A DNA stretch of 56,612 nucleotides from Actinomycetes bacterium (lineage in GTDB: Bacteria; Auribacterota; JAJCYG01), in NCBI GenBank assembly GCA_029263055.1, contig JAJCYG010000085.1:1-56612 (forward strand). The letters run 5' to 3'. The notes beneath the pieces are model-generated. The model was not told the DNA's origin and ran no database searches. It worked only from the letters and a program-made list of their open reading frames with translations. Positions 43,910 through 53,409 of this stretch are shown piece by piece (position 1 is the first letter of the stretch; each line of letters starts with the position of its first letter). The translations under genes were made by a program, and so were the position numbers.

Positions 43910-44997
43910 TTTAGTAAGCTTACTTTCATCCCTTCTTCAACTCGATGAACGCCACGCACCACTAAAATTTCTCCAGGTTGCAGCCCTTGTTTAATTTCTA
44001 AACCTGCGGATGTCAAATCACCAATAACCACATCTCTTTTCTCAACGGTTGTAGAAACAGGATTCACAATCCAAACAAAGCGTTCTTCTCCTGTCTGGCC
44101 CACAACCGCAACAGCTGGAATCAACAAATAGCCTTTCTCGCTGCCAGAATTAAAATAAAAGACTGTTTCAGCAACCATTCCTGAGCGAATACGCGAATCA
44201 GATTGAAGAAGAGTTAACTTAACGGGATAAGACGATGATTCAGAAGCAACAATACCTACCTCAGAAACTTTTGCTTTAAAACTACGAACAGGAATGGAAT
44301 CAAAACTGACTTCGGCGGTTGTGTTGACTTGAATCTGGCTAATAATCGATTCAGGGATACCGACTTCAACTTCCATTTCTTTGCTCGAAGACAATGTCAC
44401 AATCTCGGTTCCAGAATTGATCGATTGATGCAATTCAACAGGAACATTGGCAATGGTTCCATTTACAGGAGCTCTTAATTCTGTGTAGCCTAAACGCTGT
44501 TGAGACTGTTCTAACTGTTGTGATTTAGCATCGAGCTGAGCTTCGGTTGATTCAAACTCGGCTCGACTTTTATCCAAATCACTCACACTAATGTTGCCTG
44601 CCTCATAAAGATTTCGAGACCGCTCATAACTTGCTTTGGATTGCTTAAACAAAGCTTCTGCTTTAGCCTGCTCAGCTGCGCTCTCTTTAGTCGCCAGCGC
44701 ATAATCAGCAGCGTCAAGCCGAGCAATCAGATCTCCTTTAGCCACCTTCACTCCAGACTTTACAGGTAACTCAACAATGTCTCCGCCGACACGAAAGCTA
44801 AGAGGTGTCTCCAAACTTGCTTTAGCAATGCCTGAAAAAGTACGCTCTCTAAGTTGGCCTGGTTTTTCAATGATGATTGTTTTTACAGGACGCACGATTT
44901 GCTCTTCTGTACCCTTCTTTCCTGAACAAGAAAAAAGCGTGCTCACAAAAACTAACGTCAAACTAACTCTTAATAGAGGAAGTGTTTTCATATCCAA
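43906..44997 (-). CDS. RND periplasmic adaptor (membrane fusion protein), lipoprotein
   Basis: 363 residues. A signal peptide with lipobox LFSC (Cys24) makes it a lipid-anchored adaptor. Hairpin and lipoyl halves follow: FSGIAKASLETPLSFRVGG, KSGVKVAKGDLIARLDAADYAL, the coiled-coil hairpin (about 80-155) and ELRAPVNGTIANVPVELHQSI. It bridges the pump and TolC. It overlaps the pump gene by ATGA and the TolC gene by 10 bases, so all three are translationally coupled. Confidence 0.93.
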   Translation of the reverse strand: MDMKTLPLLRVSLTLVFVSTLFSCSGKKGTEEQIVRPVKTIIIEKPGQLRERTFSGIAKASLETPLSFRVGGDIVELPVKSGVKVAKGDLIARLDAADYALATKESAAEQAKAEALFKQSKASYERSRNLYEAGNISVSDLDKSRAEFESTEAQLDAKSQQLEQSQQRLGYTELRAPVNGTIANVPVELHQSINSGTEIVTLSSSKEMEVEVGIPESIISQIQVNTTAEVSFDSIPVRSFKAKVSEVGIVASESSSYPVKLTLLQSDSRIRSGMVAETVFYFNSGSEKGYLLIPAVAVVGQTGEERFVWIVNPVSTTVEKRDVVIGDLTSAGLEIKQGLQPGEILVVRGVHRVEEGMKVSLLK

Positions 44998-47396
44998 TTC
45001 TTCCCTTCATCTTTCATTTTTTCCATATATTCTTGAAATCGCTGCACCCACTCTGTTTTTTCTTGAGCGGTTTTTGTTTCTTGAAACCATGAGGTGGCTC
45101 GTTGAAACTCCATTAGGTTTTGTAAATAATCATACGTCGCCACAGAAGCTGACTGGTTTTGAGTAAAGGCTTGGCTTTGAGCATCAAGCAAATCAATAAT
45201 AGGCAATGTTCCTTCTTTATATTTTTCCTGAACCACATCAAGGTTTCTCTGAGCTTTAGACGCTGCAAGACGACTCAACGCAATGTTTGGGTGAGAACCT
45301 TCTAAACCAAATAAAGCGGATTGGGTTCGCTGCGCAATCAATTGCTTGGCTCGCTCATAAGTTTGATTAAGTTGGTCTAATTCTGCTTCGGCCCGATAAA
45401 CATCGGCATGACGCCCCCCACCTTCAAATAAAGGATAGACCACGTTCACGCCAAAGGTCCAATCTTCCTTGTCTGACGTGGGCGCTTCTGCAGGAGCAAA
45501 ATCTTTACGGTCTAACTCATAATCAAACGAAACAAAGGTTGAAGCTCGAGGAATAACAAACTTTCTTTTTAACTGATTTAAAATAATGGTTTGAGCTTCG
45601 ATTGCTTTTTCAATGGAACGCAATTCAGGAGAATTATAAAAAGCCTCTTCCACAATAAAGCGTCGAAAGATTGCCAACTGATAGGTGTTATGCAAATATT
45701 TTCCAAGAACTCCACGTAAAAAATAATAGTCATCATCTTCTAAAAAAATCTCTTTAGCATCCCAGCGCTTGTATTGATCCACATTTAGGCTTTGATTCAG
45801 CGCCACACGCGCCTGTTCCACGGCTGATTGAGATTGATATAAAGAGGCTTTTTGATTGGCTTCTTGAGCTTCCCAACGATACACCTCTTCAGGGCCCGCT
45901 GTTCCAGCCTGCTCTCTAAAAGTGGCGAGCTCCAAATTGCGTTGCGTTAATTTTAAGTTGTCTTCTTCAACACGTGATAAAGCTTTTGACGAAAGATATT
46001 GTAAGAAACGTTTAGATGCTGTGTCGATCACATCCAAACGAACAGCCTCACGTTCAAACTCTTCTCCTTGATAAGAGCGAACAGCAGATCGAAATCGACT
46101 CAAAACCGCATCATCAAAAAGAAGTTGTGAAGCTGTCACCCCTGCTGTGATCAATGATTCTGGCTGTCCCCCTTGAAAAGCCTGAGCCCGATCTTTATCA
46201 ATAACTTGTGTCTTTACGTTGGATTTAATTTGCGGCAGCAAAGGACTAAAAGCTTGATTTTTATTTTCTTTAGCAATCTCAACATCAGCCCGCGCAACAG
46301 CCAAATCAATGTTCTGCTTTCGAGCCAAATTAATGGTGCTATTTAAAGTAAGGTACTCTCCTTGATCAAACACCTCTGGAAAAAGAACTTCAGCCTCATT
46401 TAATATTTTAAAATCAGGCGCATACCCAATTGCTTTTAATGTTTTAGCATTAATCACAAGTTGAGGTTCCATTGAAAGGTAAACAGGCAAATCATTTGGG
46501 GAAACACCTAACATGAGTTGCTGCATATTTAAAGCAATCCGACGAGCCAAACGTTTTGAAAAATCTTTAGTTTGTCCGGCTAAAACACCTAAGTGAACTT
46601 CATTAAAACCATTGAATGTAAATGAAGGGATTTTCTGCGCATTAATCCCCTCAATCAGTTTCTGACGCTCTACAGAAGACATCTGCGCAATCGGAACAAG
46701 ATAAACCGCCTCCACATTATTTTCTATATAAGGAAGAAACTCGCTTGCTTCTTTTAAAACTGGGGCCCATTTAATTGTGATGGAAGAAAGAGCCGGCATT
46801 TTTTTAAGGGTGGCCTCAATCGTTCCTTCTAAACCTTGGAGAATATTACGATCCCCCACAATGGTAATTTCCTTACCCGGAACCATGGCTGTAAAAGTGG
46901 CCAGATCACTTGAAACTCGTTTTGGAGAAGCCACAAAAGAAAAGTTCGATTTAGTGGAGACTTTCTTTTTAGCGTCGTAAGGCATTCCAAACAAATCTGC
47001 ATCTAAGATAAGACCCGCCACAACAGGTTTGGTTAATTCCATTTCAGGCCGAACAATCTCTTGGGTTACCAGCACGCCTACTGCATAAACCATATCGACT
47101 TCAGGATCATTTAACGCATTTAGAAAAACACGCTTCATTCGATTAAAATCCCATTGCGCATTAAATGCAGGGACTTGCTTGAACGCTACTTCAAACTCAT
47201 CACGCACCAATTGCTGTAATTCAATTTTGGTTTGAGCAATAAATGAATCTAATAAAGGGGAATCACCATCGCGCACCACAGCAATGGTAAAATTTGATTT
47301 TTGTTCTAGAGGAGCAGATTCAACAGCTTGCCATTCTTGGGCAAACACTGGAACGGCAAAAACAAGGATAAGGAATAAAAAGGGCCACCTAGCCAT
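44988..47396 (-). CDS. Fusion of a periplasmic solute-binding domain to a TolC-type outer-membrane channel
   Basis: 802 residues. After a signal peptide (about 1-19) residues 35-335 form a two-lobed binding protein of the ABC_sub_bind/TrpX-like type (NFTIAVVRDGDSPLLDSF, VYAVGVLVTQEIVRP, KPVVAGLILDADLFG, FTFNGFNEVHLGVLAG). From about 349 a full TolC follows: paired long coiled coils and strand segments (LTLNSTINLARKQNIDLAVA, SQLLFDDAVLSRFRSAVRSY, YPLFEGGGRHADV, GTLPIIDLLDAQSQAF). Normal TolC is about 430-490 residues. The frame is uninterrupted, and the two halves have no stop or internal ribosome site between them. This is the first gene of the efflux operon. Confidence 0.9.
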   Translation of the reverse strand: MARWPFLFLILVFAVPVFAQEWQAVESAPLEQKSNFTIAVVRDGDSPLLDSFIAQTKIELQQLVRDEFEVAFKQVPAFNAQWDFNRMKRVFLNALNDPEVDMVYAVGVLVTQEIVRPEMELTKPVVAGLILDADLFGMPYDAKKKVSTKSNFSFVASPKRVSSDLATFTAMVPGKEITIVGDRNILQGLEGTIEATLKKMPALSSITIKWAPVLKEASEFLPYIENNVEAVYLVPIAQMSSVERQKLIEGINAQKIPSFTFNGFNEVHLGVLAGQTKDFSKRLARRIALNMQQLMLGVSPNDLPVYLSMEPQLVINAKTLKAIGYAPDFKILNEAEVLFPEVFDQGEYLTLNSTINLARKQNIDLAVARADVEIAKENKNQAFSPLLPQIKSNVKTQVIDKDRAQAFQGGQPESLITAGVTASQLLFDDAVLSRFRSAVRSYQGEEFEREAVRLDVIDTASKRFLQYLSSKALSRVEEDNLKLTQRNLELATFREQAGTAGPEEVYRWEAQEANQKASLYQSQSAVEQARVALNQSLNVDQYKRWDAKEIFLEDDDYYFLRGVLGKYLHNTYQLAIFRRFIVEEAFYNSPELRSIEKAIEAQTIILNQLKRKFVIPRASTFVSFDYELDRKDFAPAEAPTSDKEDWTFGVNVVYPLFEGGGRHADVYRAEAELDQLNQTYERAKQLIAQRTQSALFGLEGSHPNIALSRLAASKAQRNLDVVQEKYKEGTLPIIDLLDAQSQAFTQNQSASVATYDYLQNLMEFQRATSWFQETKTAQEKTEWVQRFQEYMEKMKDEGKNWI

Positions 47397-47438
47397 AAGC
47401 CATAATTTTAAAGCAAGAGAGCCAGAAAGGAAACTTAT

Positions 47439-48869
47439 TTAAAAAGAAGTTTCAACTTGTTCGGAATAACTTAAGAAATGAATGTCCCCACCTAAAAGAC
47501 TACCAGGATAGCGCAAGAGACGAGTTTTAAGCCCTGATTGAACTAAAAATTTTTCAGAAACCAGTTTCCCTCTCTTTACTTTACCTTTTTTAAAAACACG
47601 GCCTGTTTGAAAATCTACCTCTTCAACTTTTTCATCATCTGTTAACTCGACCAATCCCGCACTCTCCATAATTGAGATCCGCCAAATAGCAAAAGAATCT
47701 GTTAAAGAAAGGCGGTAAATAAGTTCTTTAAAAAGAGGGACAAAAATATCAGGGTGCATTTGCGTTGCCACATCTAAAAACCGTCTAAATGAATGTCTTT
47801 CTGGAATTTTTATAACCGGAGTATTAAACAAATAAATATCAGCTAAAGGAAAGTTAGCAAATCCTGGCTCTCTGGTTAAAACAACCTGCCCCTCTTTTAC
47901 TAACATAATTTGATTTGTTTCTTGAGCATACTCAATATTCCAACGGGCTAAAAAAAGATACGTCGCAAACAAATCACTTCCAAAAACTCTTTTAGCCCCA
48001 TACCGCAAAGCATAAATCAGATTAACCCCAGACCCAAAACCAATCTCAACCACATCTCGACCCCAGAACTGATTCGAAACCATAAAAGCAGACTCTTGAA
48101 AATCAAGGCTCACTTCCCAATCAGGCCCAAATGGATGCTGACCAAAATCGAGTGATGGAGAACGATAGATCTGTTTGATATTTAACAGTCTTAACGGCTC
48201 TTCATCATAAAGAACAGATTCTATAGAGGGGCTCACTTCATAGATGCGAGCAGCGCTTCTATGCTTAATCTGCTGATATGGAAACAAAACCTGCCAAACC
48301 TGTTTGTACAACGAAAAAAAGAGTTTCATTGCCAGCTCTTGGTTTGAGATCAAATCAAATTGTAGGTTAAACTTTTCATCCACATTCAAAACAATATCGA
48401 GCAGACTCAAAAAAAAGACTCTAGATGTCACCGATGAATGAATCATAAATCCATAAGGAATCTGTTTAACGCCTAAATGCTTTAGGCGAAATTCTTCACG
48501 ATCAGAACTGTATGTTAAAAAGAAAACATGCGGCTCTATTTCACCTGGCTTAACTCCCATTAATTCACTAAAAAATTCACGGCCATGGCGATTCAATTTA
48601 AAATCAAGAATGCCGACTGATTCATCTACATCAAGAAAATCTGCATTGAGTTTTTGGAGAGAGCCTTGATTTTGAAAACGACCTAGAGAGTTAAAAATGC
48701 TAGAAAGAGTTTCTGAATGCGCAACACGACCAAACATTTGTTGAACTGAAGAACTCGATAGCTCTTGAAACAACCCTGAGCAAGGGGCCAAAAAAAGGAG
48801 AGGTCCTTTGCTTGTTGGAGGAACAACCATCAGACTCAACAAAATTAATATAATTATTTTTCGGATCAT
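47439..48869 (-). CDS. Exported or membrane-anchored protein with a class I AdoMet-methyltransferase motif
   Basis: 476 residues. The N-terminus (MIRKIIILILLSLMVV) is a signal or anchor helix, then FLAP (26-29). A large N-terminal region is unrecognised. Residues 272-281 (DVVEIGFGSG) followed by GAKRVFGSDLFATYLFLARWN match motif I and the acidic loop of class I methyltransferases, resembling the ribosomal protein L11 / methyltransferase type 12 groups. AdoMet is not expected outside the cytoplasm, so either the helix is only an anchor or the fold serves another purpose. It is 42 bases upstream of the TolC fusion gene. Confidence 0.6.
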   Translation of the reverse strand: MIRKIIILILLSLMVVPPTSKGPLLFLAPCSGLFQELSSSSVQQMFGRVAHSETLSSIFNSLGRFQNQGSLQKLNADFLDVDESVGILDFKLNRHGREFFSELMGVKPGEIEPHVFFLTYSSDREEFRLKHLGVKQIPYGFMIHSSVTSRVFFLSLLDIVLNVDEKFNLQFDLISNQELAMKLFFSLYKQVWQVLFPYQQIKHRSAARIYEVSPSIESVLYDEEPLRLLNIKQIYRSPSLDFGQHPFGPDWEVSLDFQESAFMVSNQFWGRDVVEIGFGSGVNLIYALRYGAKRVFGSDLFATYLFLARWNIEYAQETNQIMLVKEGQVVLTREPGFANFPLADIYLFNTPVIKIPERHSFRRFLDVATQMHPDIFVPLFKELIYRLSLTDSFAIWRISIMESAGLVELTDDEKVEEVDFQTGRVFKKGKVKRGKLVSEKFLVQSGLKTRLLRYPGSLLGGDIHFLSYSEQVETSF

Positions 48870-48884
48870 TGTACAAATACTTTG

Positions 48885-48913
48885 TTTACAAAATTAACTT
48901 AGCCACATAAAAT
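48885..48913 (+). promoter_or_regulatory. Sigma-70 type promoter of the cyclase gene
   Basis: TTTACA at 48885-48890 and TAAAAT at 48908-48913 with 17 bases between. It is divergent from the methyltransferase-like gene, and the ATG is 33 bases downstream with AAGGAA before it. Confidence 0.55.
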
Positions 48914-48945
48914 ATCTTTTTTAACTCATTTGGTCAAGGAACGAA

Positions 48946-50859
48946 ATGAAATCGTTTTACGCAATTCTCATTGGAAGGGCCCCTATCTCTATTAAATGGA
49001 GTCTGTTCCGCAATATGACCCTGCTTGTTCTTTTGATTGCAGGTTCTATCACTCTTGTTGCGTTTTTGGGTTCCACTCGTTCATTAAAAGATCTTGGAAA
49101 AGGCTTGATTCTCTATTCTATTGAGCATACTGAAACAGAGTTGAAACGTTTCTTTCAGCCTATTTATGGGATCATGCGTATTTCAAAACAATGGGGTCAA
49201 ACCAATGTCATTGACCCAAACAACCTCAATAAATTTAATGCCCACTTCATTCCAATCTTGAAACGCTTTCCACATGTTTCTTCAATTAACTCAGGTGACA
49301 CAGATGGGAATGGAGTTTTATTATTACGTAATGGAGAGACTTGGCTTAATCGTGAAGCACGGCCAAATGAATGGGAAAACAGAGTTCGTTGGACAGAGCT
49401 TAAAGATGACAACACAGTCATTAAAACATGGTTTGAAGATTCAGACTATGACCCTCGTCAGCGACCCTGGTATAAAACAGCCCTTGCACTAAAAAAACGG
49501 CAAGAAAAACAACAACGTAAATCAGAATTTTTAGCTTGGACCAAACCGTATCACTTTTTAACCACTCAAGATTTAGGGATCACTGCCTCAACCTACATTG
49601 ATCCAAAAGAGGGCTCTTCATATATTTTAGCTTTTGACATTATGCTCTCTGCCATCACAGACTTCACAACAAATTTAGAAGTCACAGAAAACGGGAAAGT
49701 TTTTGTGATCAGTGATGAAGGACTGATGCTAGGCCTTCCTATTGACGAACGTTTTAAAGATGCCCAAGCAAAAAAAGAGGCCATAGGAATGCATATAACC
49801 TCAATCGACATCCCTATCATTCAAGATATTTTAAAAGTCGCCAATCAATACCCGCTTAAAAACCCAGAATATGTCCGAATGCTTAGTAGTGATAAAAAAG
49901 TCTGGTGGGGAGGCGCTCGTCCTTATTTTCTCGGTCGAGGTCAACGCCTTTGGATTATCGTGGCTGTTCCAGAAGATGACTTTTTTGGCGACTTAAAAAA
50001 ACGCCGCAATGCAACAGCAGCCATTGCTTTCATCGCTTTAATCATTGCCTTTTTTATGGCTAACTTTTTAGCTCGCCGTTATAGCAAACCAATAAATGAA
50101 CTTGTTCATGAAAGCGAAAAAATGCAAAAACTCAATGTTGATAAAGGCAAACCTATTGAGTCAAAAATAAAAGAAGTGAACCAATTAGCCGACGCACAAG
50201 AAAAAATGCGCGTGGCATTAAAATCTTTTTCAACCTATATTCCAACAGAAGTAGTGAAAGAATTAATTAATCAAGGTGAAGCGGCTAAGATTGGCGGAAA
50301 AATAGAAACTCTGACGGTGATGTTTACAGATATTGAAGGATTTACATCTATTGCCGAATCCATGTCACCCGAAAAATTAACACAGCATATGGCTAATTAC
50401 TTTGAAGCACTACTGACAATCTTAAAAGAAGAAAATGCAACCATTGACAAATTTATTGGAGATTCCATTGTTGCTTTTTGGGGAGCCCCTATTTCAAATC
50501 CAAACCACGCCAAAGATGCTTGTCGAGCAGCAATCAAACTTCGAAACAAAGTTCATGAATTAAATAAAACATGGGCAACTGAAAACAAACCGGTTCTAAA
50601 AACTCGATTTGGACTTGCCACGGGCCCTGTACTCGTAGGAAATGTGGGATCCTCCAGCCGTCTGAATTACACCGTGATTGGAGATACAGTCAACTTAGCC
50701 AGTCGCCTCGAAGGAACAAACAAAAAGTACGGAACCGAAATCTTAGCTTGTGGCCCTGTAAAAGAAGCAGCCGGAGACCCATTTCAATGGAAATTCATTG
50801 ATACTGTTACGGTTAAAGGAAAATCTCAAAGCGTTAAACTCTTTGAATTAACGGAATAA
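48946..50859 (+). CDS. Receptor-type class III adenylate cyclase with periplasmic sensor
   Basis: 637 residues. TM1 (about 24-46), a large periplasmic Cache/PDC-like sensor (about 50-345, containing DPRQRPWYKTAL typical of dCache domains), TM2 (about 352-374), a short HAMP-like linker and the cyclase domain (about 448-637). Metal-binding Asp462 (FTDIEGFTS) and Asp506 (GDSIVAFWG), the adenine-reading Lys502 (IDKFIGD) and NYTVIGDTVNLASRLE are all present. The Lys and Thr/Asp pattern predicts cAMP rather than cGMP. It is monocistronic, with its own promoter and a downstream terminator. Confidence 0.94.
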   Translation: MKSFYAILIGRAPISIKWSLFRNMTLLVLLIAGSITLVAFLGSTRSLKDLGKGLILYSIEHTETELKRFFQPIYGIMRISKQWGQTNVIDPNNLNKFNAHFIPILKRFPHVSSINSGDTDGNGVLLLRNGETWLNREARPNEWENRVRWTELKDDNTVIKTWFEDSDYDPRQRPWYKTALALKKRQEKQQRKSEFLAWTKPYHFLTTQDLGITASTYIDPKEGSSYILAFDIMLSAITDFTTNLEVTENGKVFVISDEGLMLGLPIDERFKDAQAKKEAIGMHITSIDIPIIQDILKVANQYPLKNPEYVRMLSSDKKVWWGGARPYFLGRGQRLWIIVAVPEDDFFGDLKKRRNATAAIAFIALIIAFFMANFLARRYSKPINELVHESEKMQKLNVDKGKPIESKIKEVNQLADAQEKMRVALKSFSTYIPTEVVKELINQGEAAKIGGKIETLTVMFTDIEGFTSIAESMSPEKLTQHMANYFEALLTILKEENATIDKFIGDSIVAFWGAPISNPNHAKDACRAAIKLRNKVHELNKTWATENKPVLKTRFGLATGPVLVGNVGSSSRLNYTVIGDTVNLASRLEGTNKKYGTEILACGPVKEAAGDPFQWKFIDTVTVKGKSQSVKLFELTE

Positions 50860-50959
50860 TCAACCTTCTTAAAAAAAGTTTTATCCCTTCCAGCAAACAC
50901 AACTAGCTGCACAACAACAAGATAAATATCAAACAAGAAAGCAATAAAGGCCCGAAATG

Positions 50960-50989
50960 GCTTTTTCCTCTATGAAGAAGCTTTTTTTT
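50960..50989 (+). terminator. Rho-independent terminator behind the cyclase gene
   Basis: GCTTTTTC and GAAGAAGC (one T-G pair) form an 8-base stem with a six-base loop, followed by eight T. Confidence 0.8.
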
Positions 50990-51001
50990 AAGATTTGACC
51001 A

Positions 51002-51010
51002 TGCTATACT
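51002..51010 (+). promoter_or_regulatory. Extended -10 promoter of the CBS-kor operon
   Basis: TGCTATACT is an extended -10 (TG-n-TATACT). The -35 region is T-rich and poor. The ATG of the CBS protein is 36 bases further. Confidence 0.45.
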
Positions 51011-51046
51011 ATTTCGAAATAAAAGAAGGGGTGTATAAAACACCAA

Positions 51047-51523
51047 ATGTCATCAAAATCCGTCGAAGAACTACTAAACGAGAAAAAAGTATTTCAAGTC
51101 CCTAAAGGCGATCCTATTTTCGCCTCTCCTGATATTACCGTCCAAAAAGCAATTGAGATCATGCAGCAAGAACACCATGGCTACATTGTTCTTGTTAACA
51201 ATAAAAAAGTCATTGGAGTCTTCACAGAAACCGATGTCTCACGCAAAATTTTAGACCATTCGATTAACTGGGATTCACCTGTAAGTGAATTCATGACAGC
51301 CAATCCCATTACAATTAAAAAAGATGATTCAGTAGGCAAAGCAATTGCTCTAATGGGTGAAGGGCGTGTCTATCATCTTCCTATTGTTGATGACAAAGGC
51401 AATTTAGAAGAAGTACTTTCGGTACGAGCTTTGATTCGATTCTTAGCTGAGTTCTACCCGACCGAAGTTTATAATTTACCTCCTGATCCAGATAAAATTG
51501 TTGAAACCGCTGAAGGAGGATAA
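51047..51523 (+). CDS. CBS-domain protein, first gene of the kor operon
   Basis: 158 residues, two CBS motifs: first about 20-75 (ITVQKAIEIMQQEHHGYIVLV, GVFTETDVSRKI), second about 80-145 (PITIKKDDSVGKAIALMGEG, RVYHLPIVDD). A CBS pair binds AMP, ADP, ATP or AdoMet and regulates its partner. It is followed by korA after 14 bases, so a role in sensing adenylate charge for the oxidoreductase is likely. There is no catalytic domain. Confidence 0.9.
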   Translation: MSSKSVEELLNEKKVFQVPKGDPIFASPDITVQKAIEIMQQEHHGYIVLVNNKKVIGVFTETDVSRKILDHSINWDSPVSEFMTANPITIKKDDSVGKAIALMGEGRVYHLPIVDDKGNLEEVLSVRALIRFLAEFYPTEVYNLPPDPDKIVETAEGG

Positions 51524-51537
51524 TCAACACTGCTACG

Positions 51538-53409
51538 ATGTTAACATCTGAGAACCCTAAGATTATACAACAGAAAAATGCAATAACGGTTCGATTTGCC
51601 GGTGATTCTGGTGACGGAATGCAGCTCACTGGAGATCAATTTACCGACACTGCGGCATTAATGGGAAATGACTTTGCCACTCTTCCCGATTACCCAGCTG
51701 AAATTCGCGCTCCAGCCGGAACCTTGCCTGGTGTGAGTAGCTTTCAAATTCAATTTTCCGATTCAATTATTTTTACCCCTGGTGATTTATCTGATGTCTT
51801 GATTGCCATGAATCCCGCTGCACTTAAAATCAACACCGCTCTTGTTAAAAAGGGTGGCACCGTTATTATTAATGAAGACACTTTTACAGAGCTGAACTTA
51901 AAAAAAGCAGGTTGTAAAACCAATCCACTAACAGACAGCACCCTTAAAGATTTTCAAGTCCATCAAATTGCCTTATCTGAATTAACCAAAAATGCCTTAA
52001 AAGATCATGGGCTTAAACCAATTGAAGTGGAAAGATGTAAAAACTTTTTTGCTCTGGGTGTGATGTTTTGGTTGTACCAAAGAAGCATGGATCACACTAT
52101 TGATTGGATCGAAAAGAAATTTAAGAAACGTCCTGAAATTGTCAAAGGGAATGTGGCAGCATTAAAAGCAGGTTTTTATTTTGCTGATATTACTGAAGCT
52201 TTTTCAACTCAATACGAAGTGAAAAAAGCAAAGCTTGAAAAAGGGACTTATCGAAAAATTACAGGCAATGAGGCAACTGCGATTGGCTTTATTACGGCCG
52301 CCAACTTAGCAAAGAAAACTCTTTTTTATGGTTCTTATCCAATCACACCAGCCACAAATATTTTGCACGACCTAGCTCGTTACAAAAATTACGATGTAAA
52401 AACGTTTCAAGCTGAAGATGAAATTGCTGCTATTGGATCTGCCATTGGCGCCGCTTTTGGTGGAGCCATTGGGATGACCGGAACCAGCGGCCCTGGAATG
52501 TGTTTAAAGTCAGAAGCATTAGGACTGGCAATTATGACAGAGCTTCCACTCATTGTGATTAATGTTCAACGAGGTGGGCCTAGCACAGGAATGCCAACAA
52601 AAACCGAGCAGACTGACTTGCTTCAAATGATGTTTGGACGCAACGGGGAATCGCCGGTGGCGATTGTGGCTCCAAGCACACCTTCTGATTGTTTTGATAT
52701 GGCGATTGAAACGGTACGGATTGCAACAAAATATATGACCCCGGTTATTTTTCTTTCAGAAGGAAACTTAGCCAATGCTTCTGAACCTTGGAAACTTCCT
52801 GATCTAAAGAAGCTGCCTAAAATCACGATCAAACATCCCGCTGGGAAAAAAGTTCATAATGGGGATCCAGAAGAAACCTTTTTACCTTATGAACGTGACC
52901 CTAAAACATTGGCGCGGCCATGGGCTTTACCTGGAACCCCTGGATTAGAACACCGTATAGGGGGTCTCTCTAAAGCAGATAAAACAGGAAATGTGAGCTA
53001 TGACCCTGAAAACAACCAAAAAATGATCAACTTACGGGCAGAAAAGATTGAACGGATTGCAGATGACATTCCTGAACTAGAAGTCCGAGGCCCTCAATCA
53101 GGCAAACTTTTAGTTTTAAGCTGGGGCGGAACATATGGCCCTGTTTATCAAGCAATTGATAACATTACTTCTAAAGAAAAAAATGTCGCGCAAGCTCATT
53201 TAAAATATATCAACCCTTTTCCTAAAAACTTGGGGAGCGTGTTGAAAAAATTCGACACGGTTTTAATTCCAGAATTAAACATGGGCCAACTCCTCTTTTT
53301 AATTCGAGCAAAATTTCCTGGAGTCAATGCTATTGGATTAAACAAAGTGCAAGGGCAACCTTTTAAAGTAGATGAAATTGAAAGCAAGATTAAAGAGAGT
53401 CTAAAATGA
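51538..53409 (+). CDS. korA: 2-oxoacid:ferredoxin oxidoreductase alpha (fused gamma-alpha) subunit
   Basis: 623 residues. The gamma domain (about 15-200) shows RFAGDSGDGMQLTGDQF and TLPDYPAEIRAPAGTLPGVSSF. The alpha domain (about 230-620) has GSYPITPATNILHDLARYK, FQAEDEIAAIGSAIGAAFGG and GTSGPGMCLKSEALGLAIM, all typical of KorA. The enzyme decarboxylates a 2-oxoacid (2-oxoglutarate for Kor, although pyruvate or branched-chain substrates cannot be excluded) and reduces ferredoxin. The start is in the same frame as the stop of neither neighbour; korB overlaps by four bases. Confidence 0.93.
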   Translation: MLTSENPKIIQQKNAITVRFAGDSGDGMQLTGDQFTDTAALMGNDFATLPDYPAEIRAPAGTLPGVSSFQIQFSDSIIFTPGDLSDVLIAMNPAALKINTALVKKGGTVIINEDTFTELNLKKAGCKTNPLTDSTLKDFQVHQIALSELTKNALKDHGLKPIEVERCKNFFALGVMFWLYQRSMDHTIDWIEKKFKKRPEIVKGNVAALKAGFYFADITEAFSTQYEVKKAKLEKGTYRKITGNEATAIGFITAANLAKKTLFYGSYPITPATNILHDLARYKNYDVKTFQAEDEIAAIGSAIGAAFGGAIGMTGTSGPGMCLKSEALGLAIMTELPLIVINVQRGGPSTGMPTKTEQTDLLQMMFGRNGESPVAIVAPSTPSDCFDMAIETVRIATKYMTPVIFLSEGNLANASEPWKLPDLKKLPKITIKHPAGKKVHNGDPEETFLPYERDPKTLARPWALPGTPGLEHRIGGLSKADKTGNVSYDPENNQKMINLRAEKIERIADDIPELEVRGPQSGKLLVLSWGGTYGPVYQAIDNITSKEKNVAQAHLKYINPFPKNLGSVLKKFDTVLIPELNMGQLLFLIRAKFPGVNAIGLNKVQGQPFKVDEIESKIKESLK

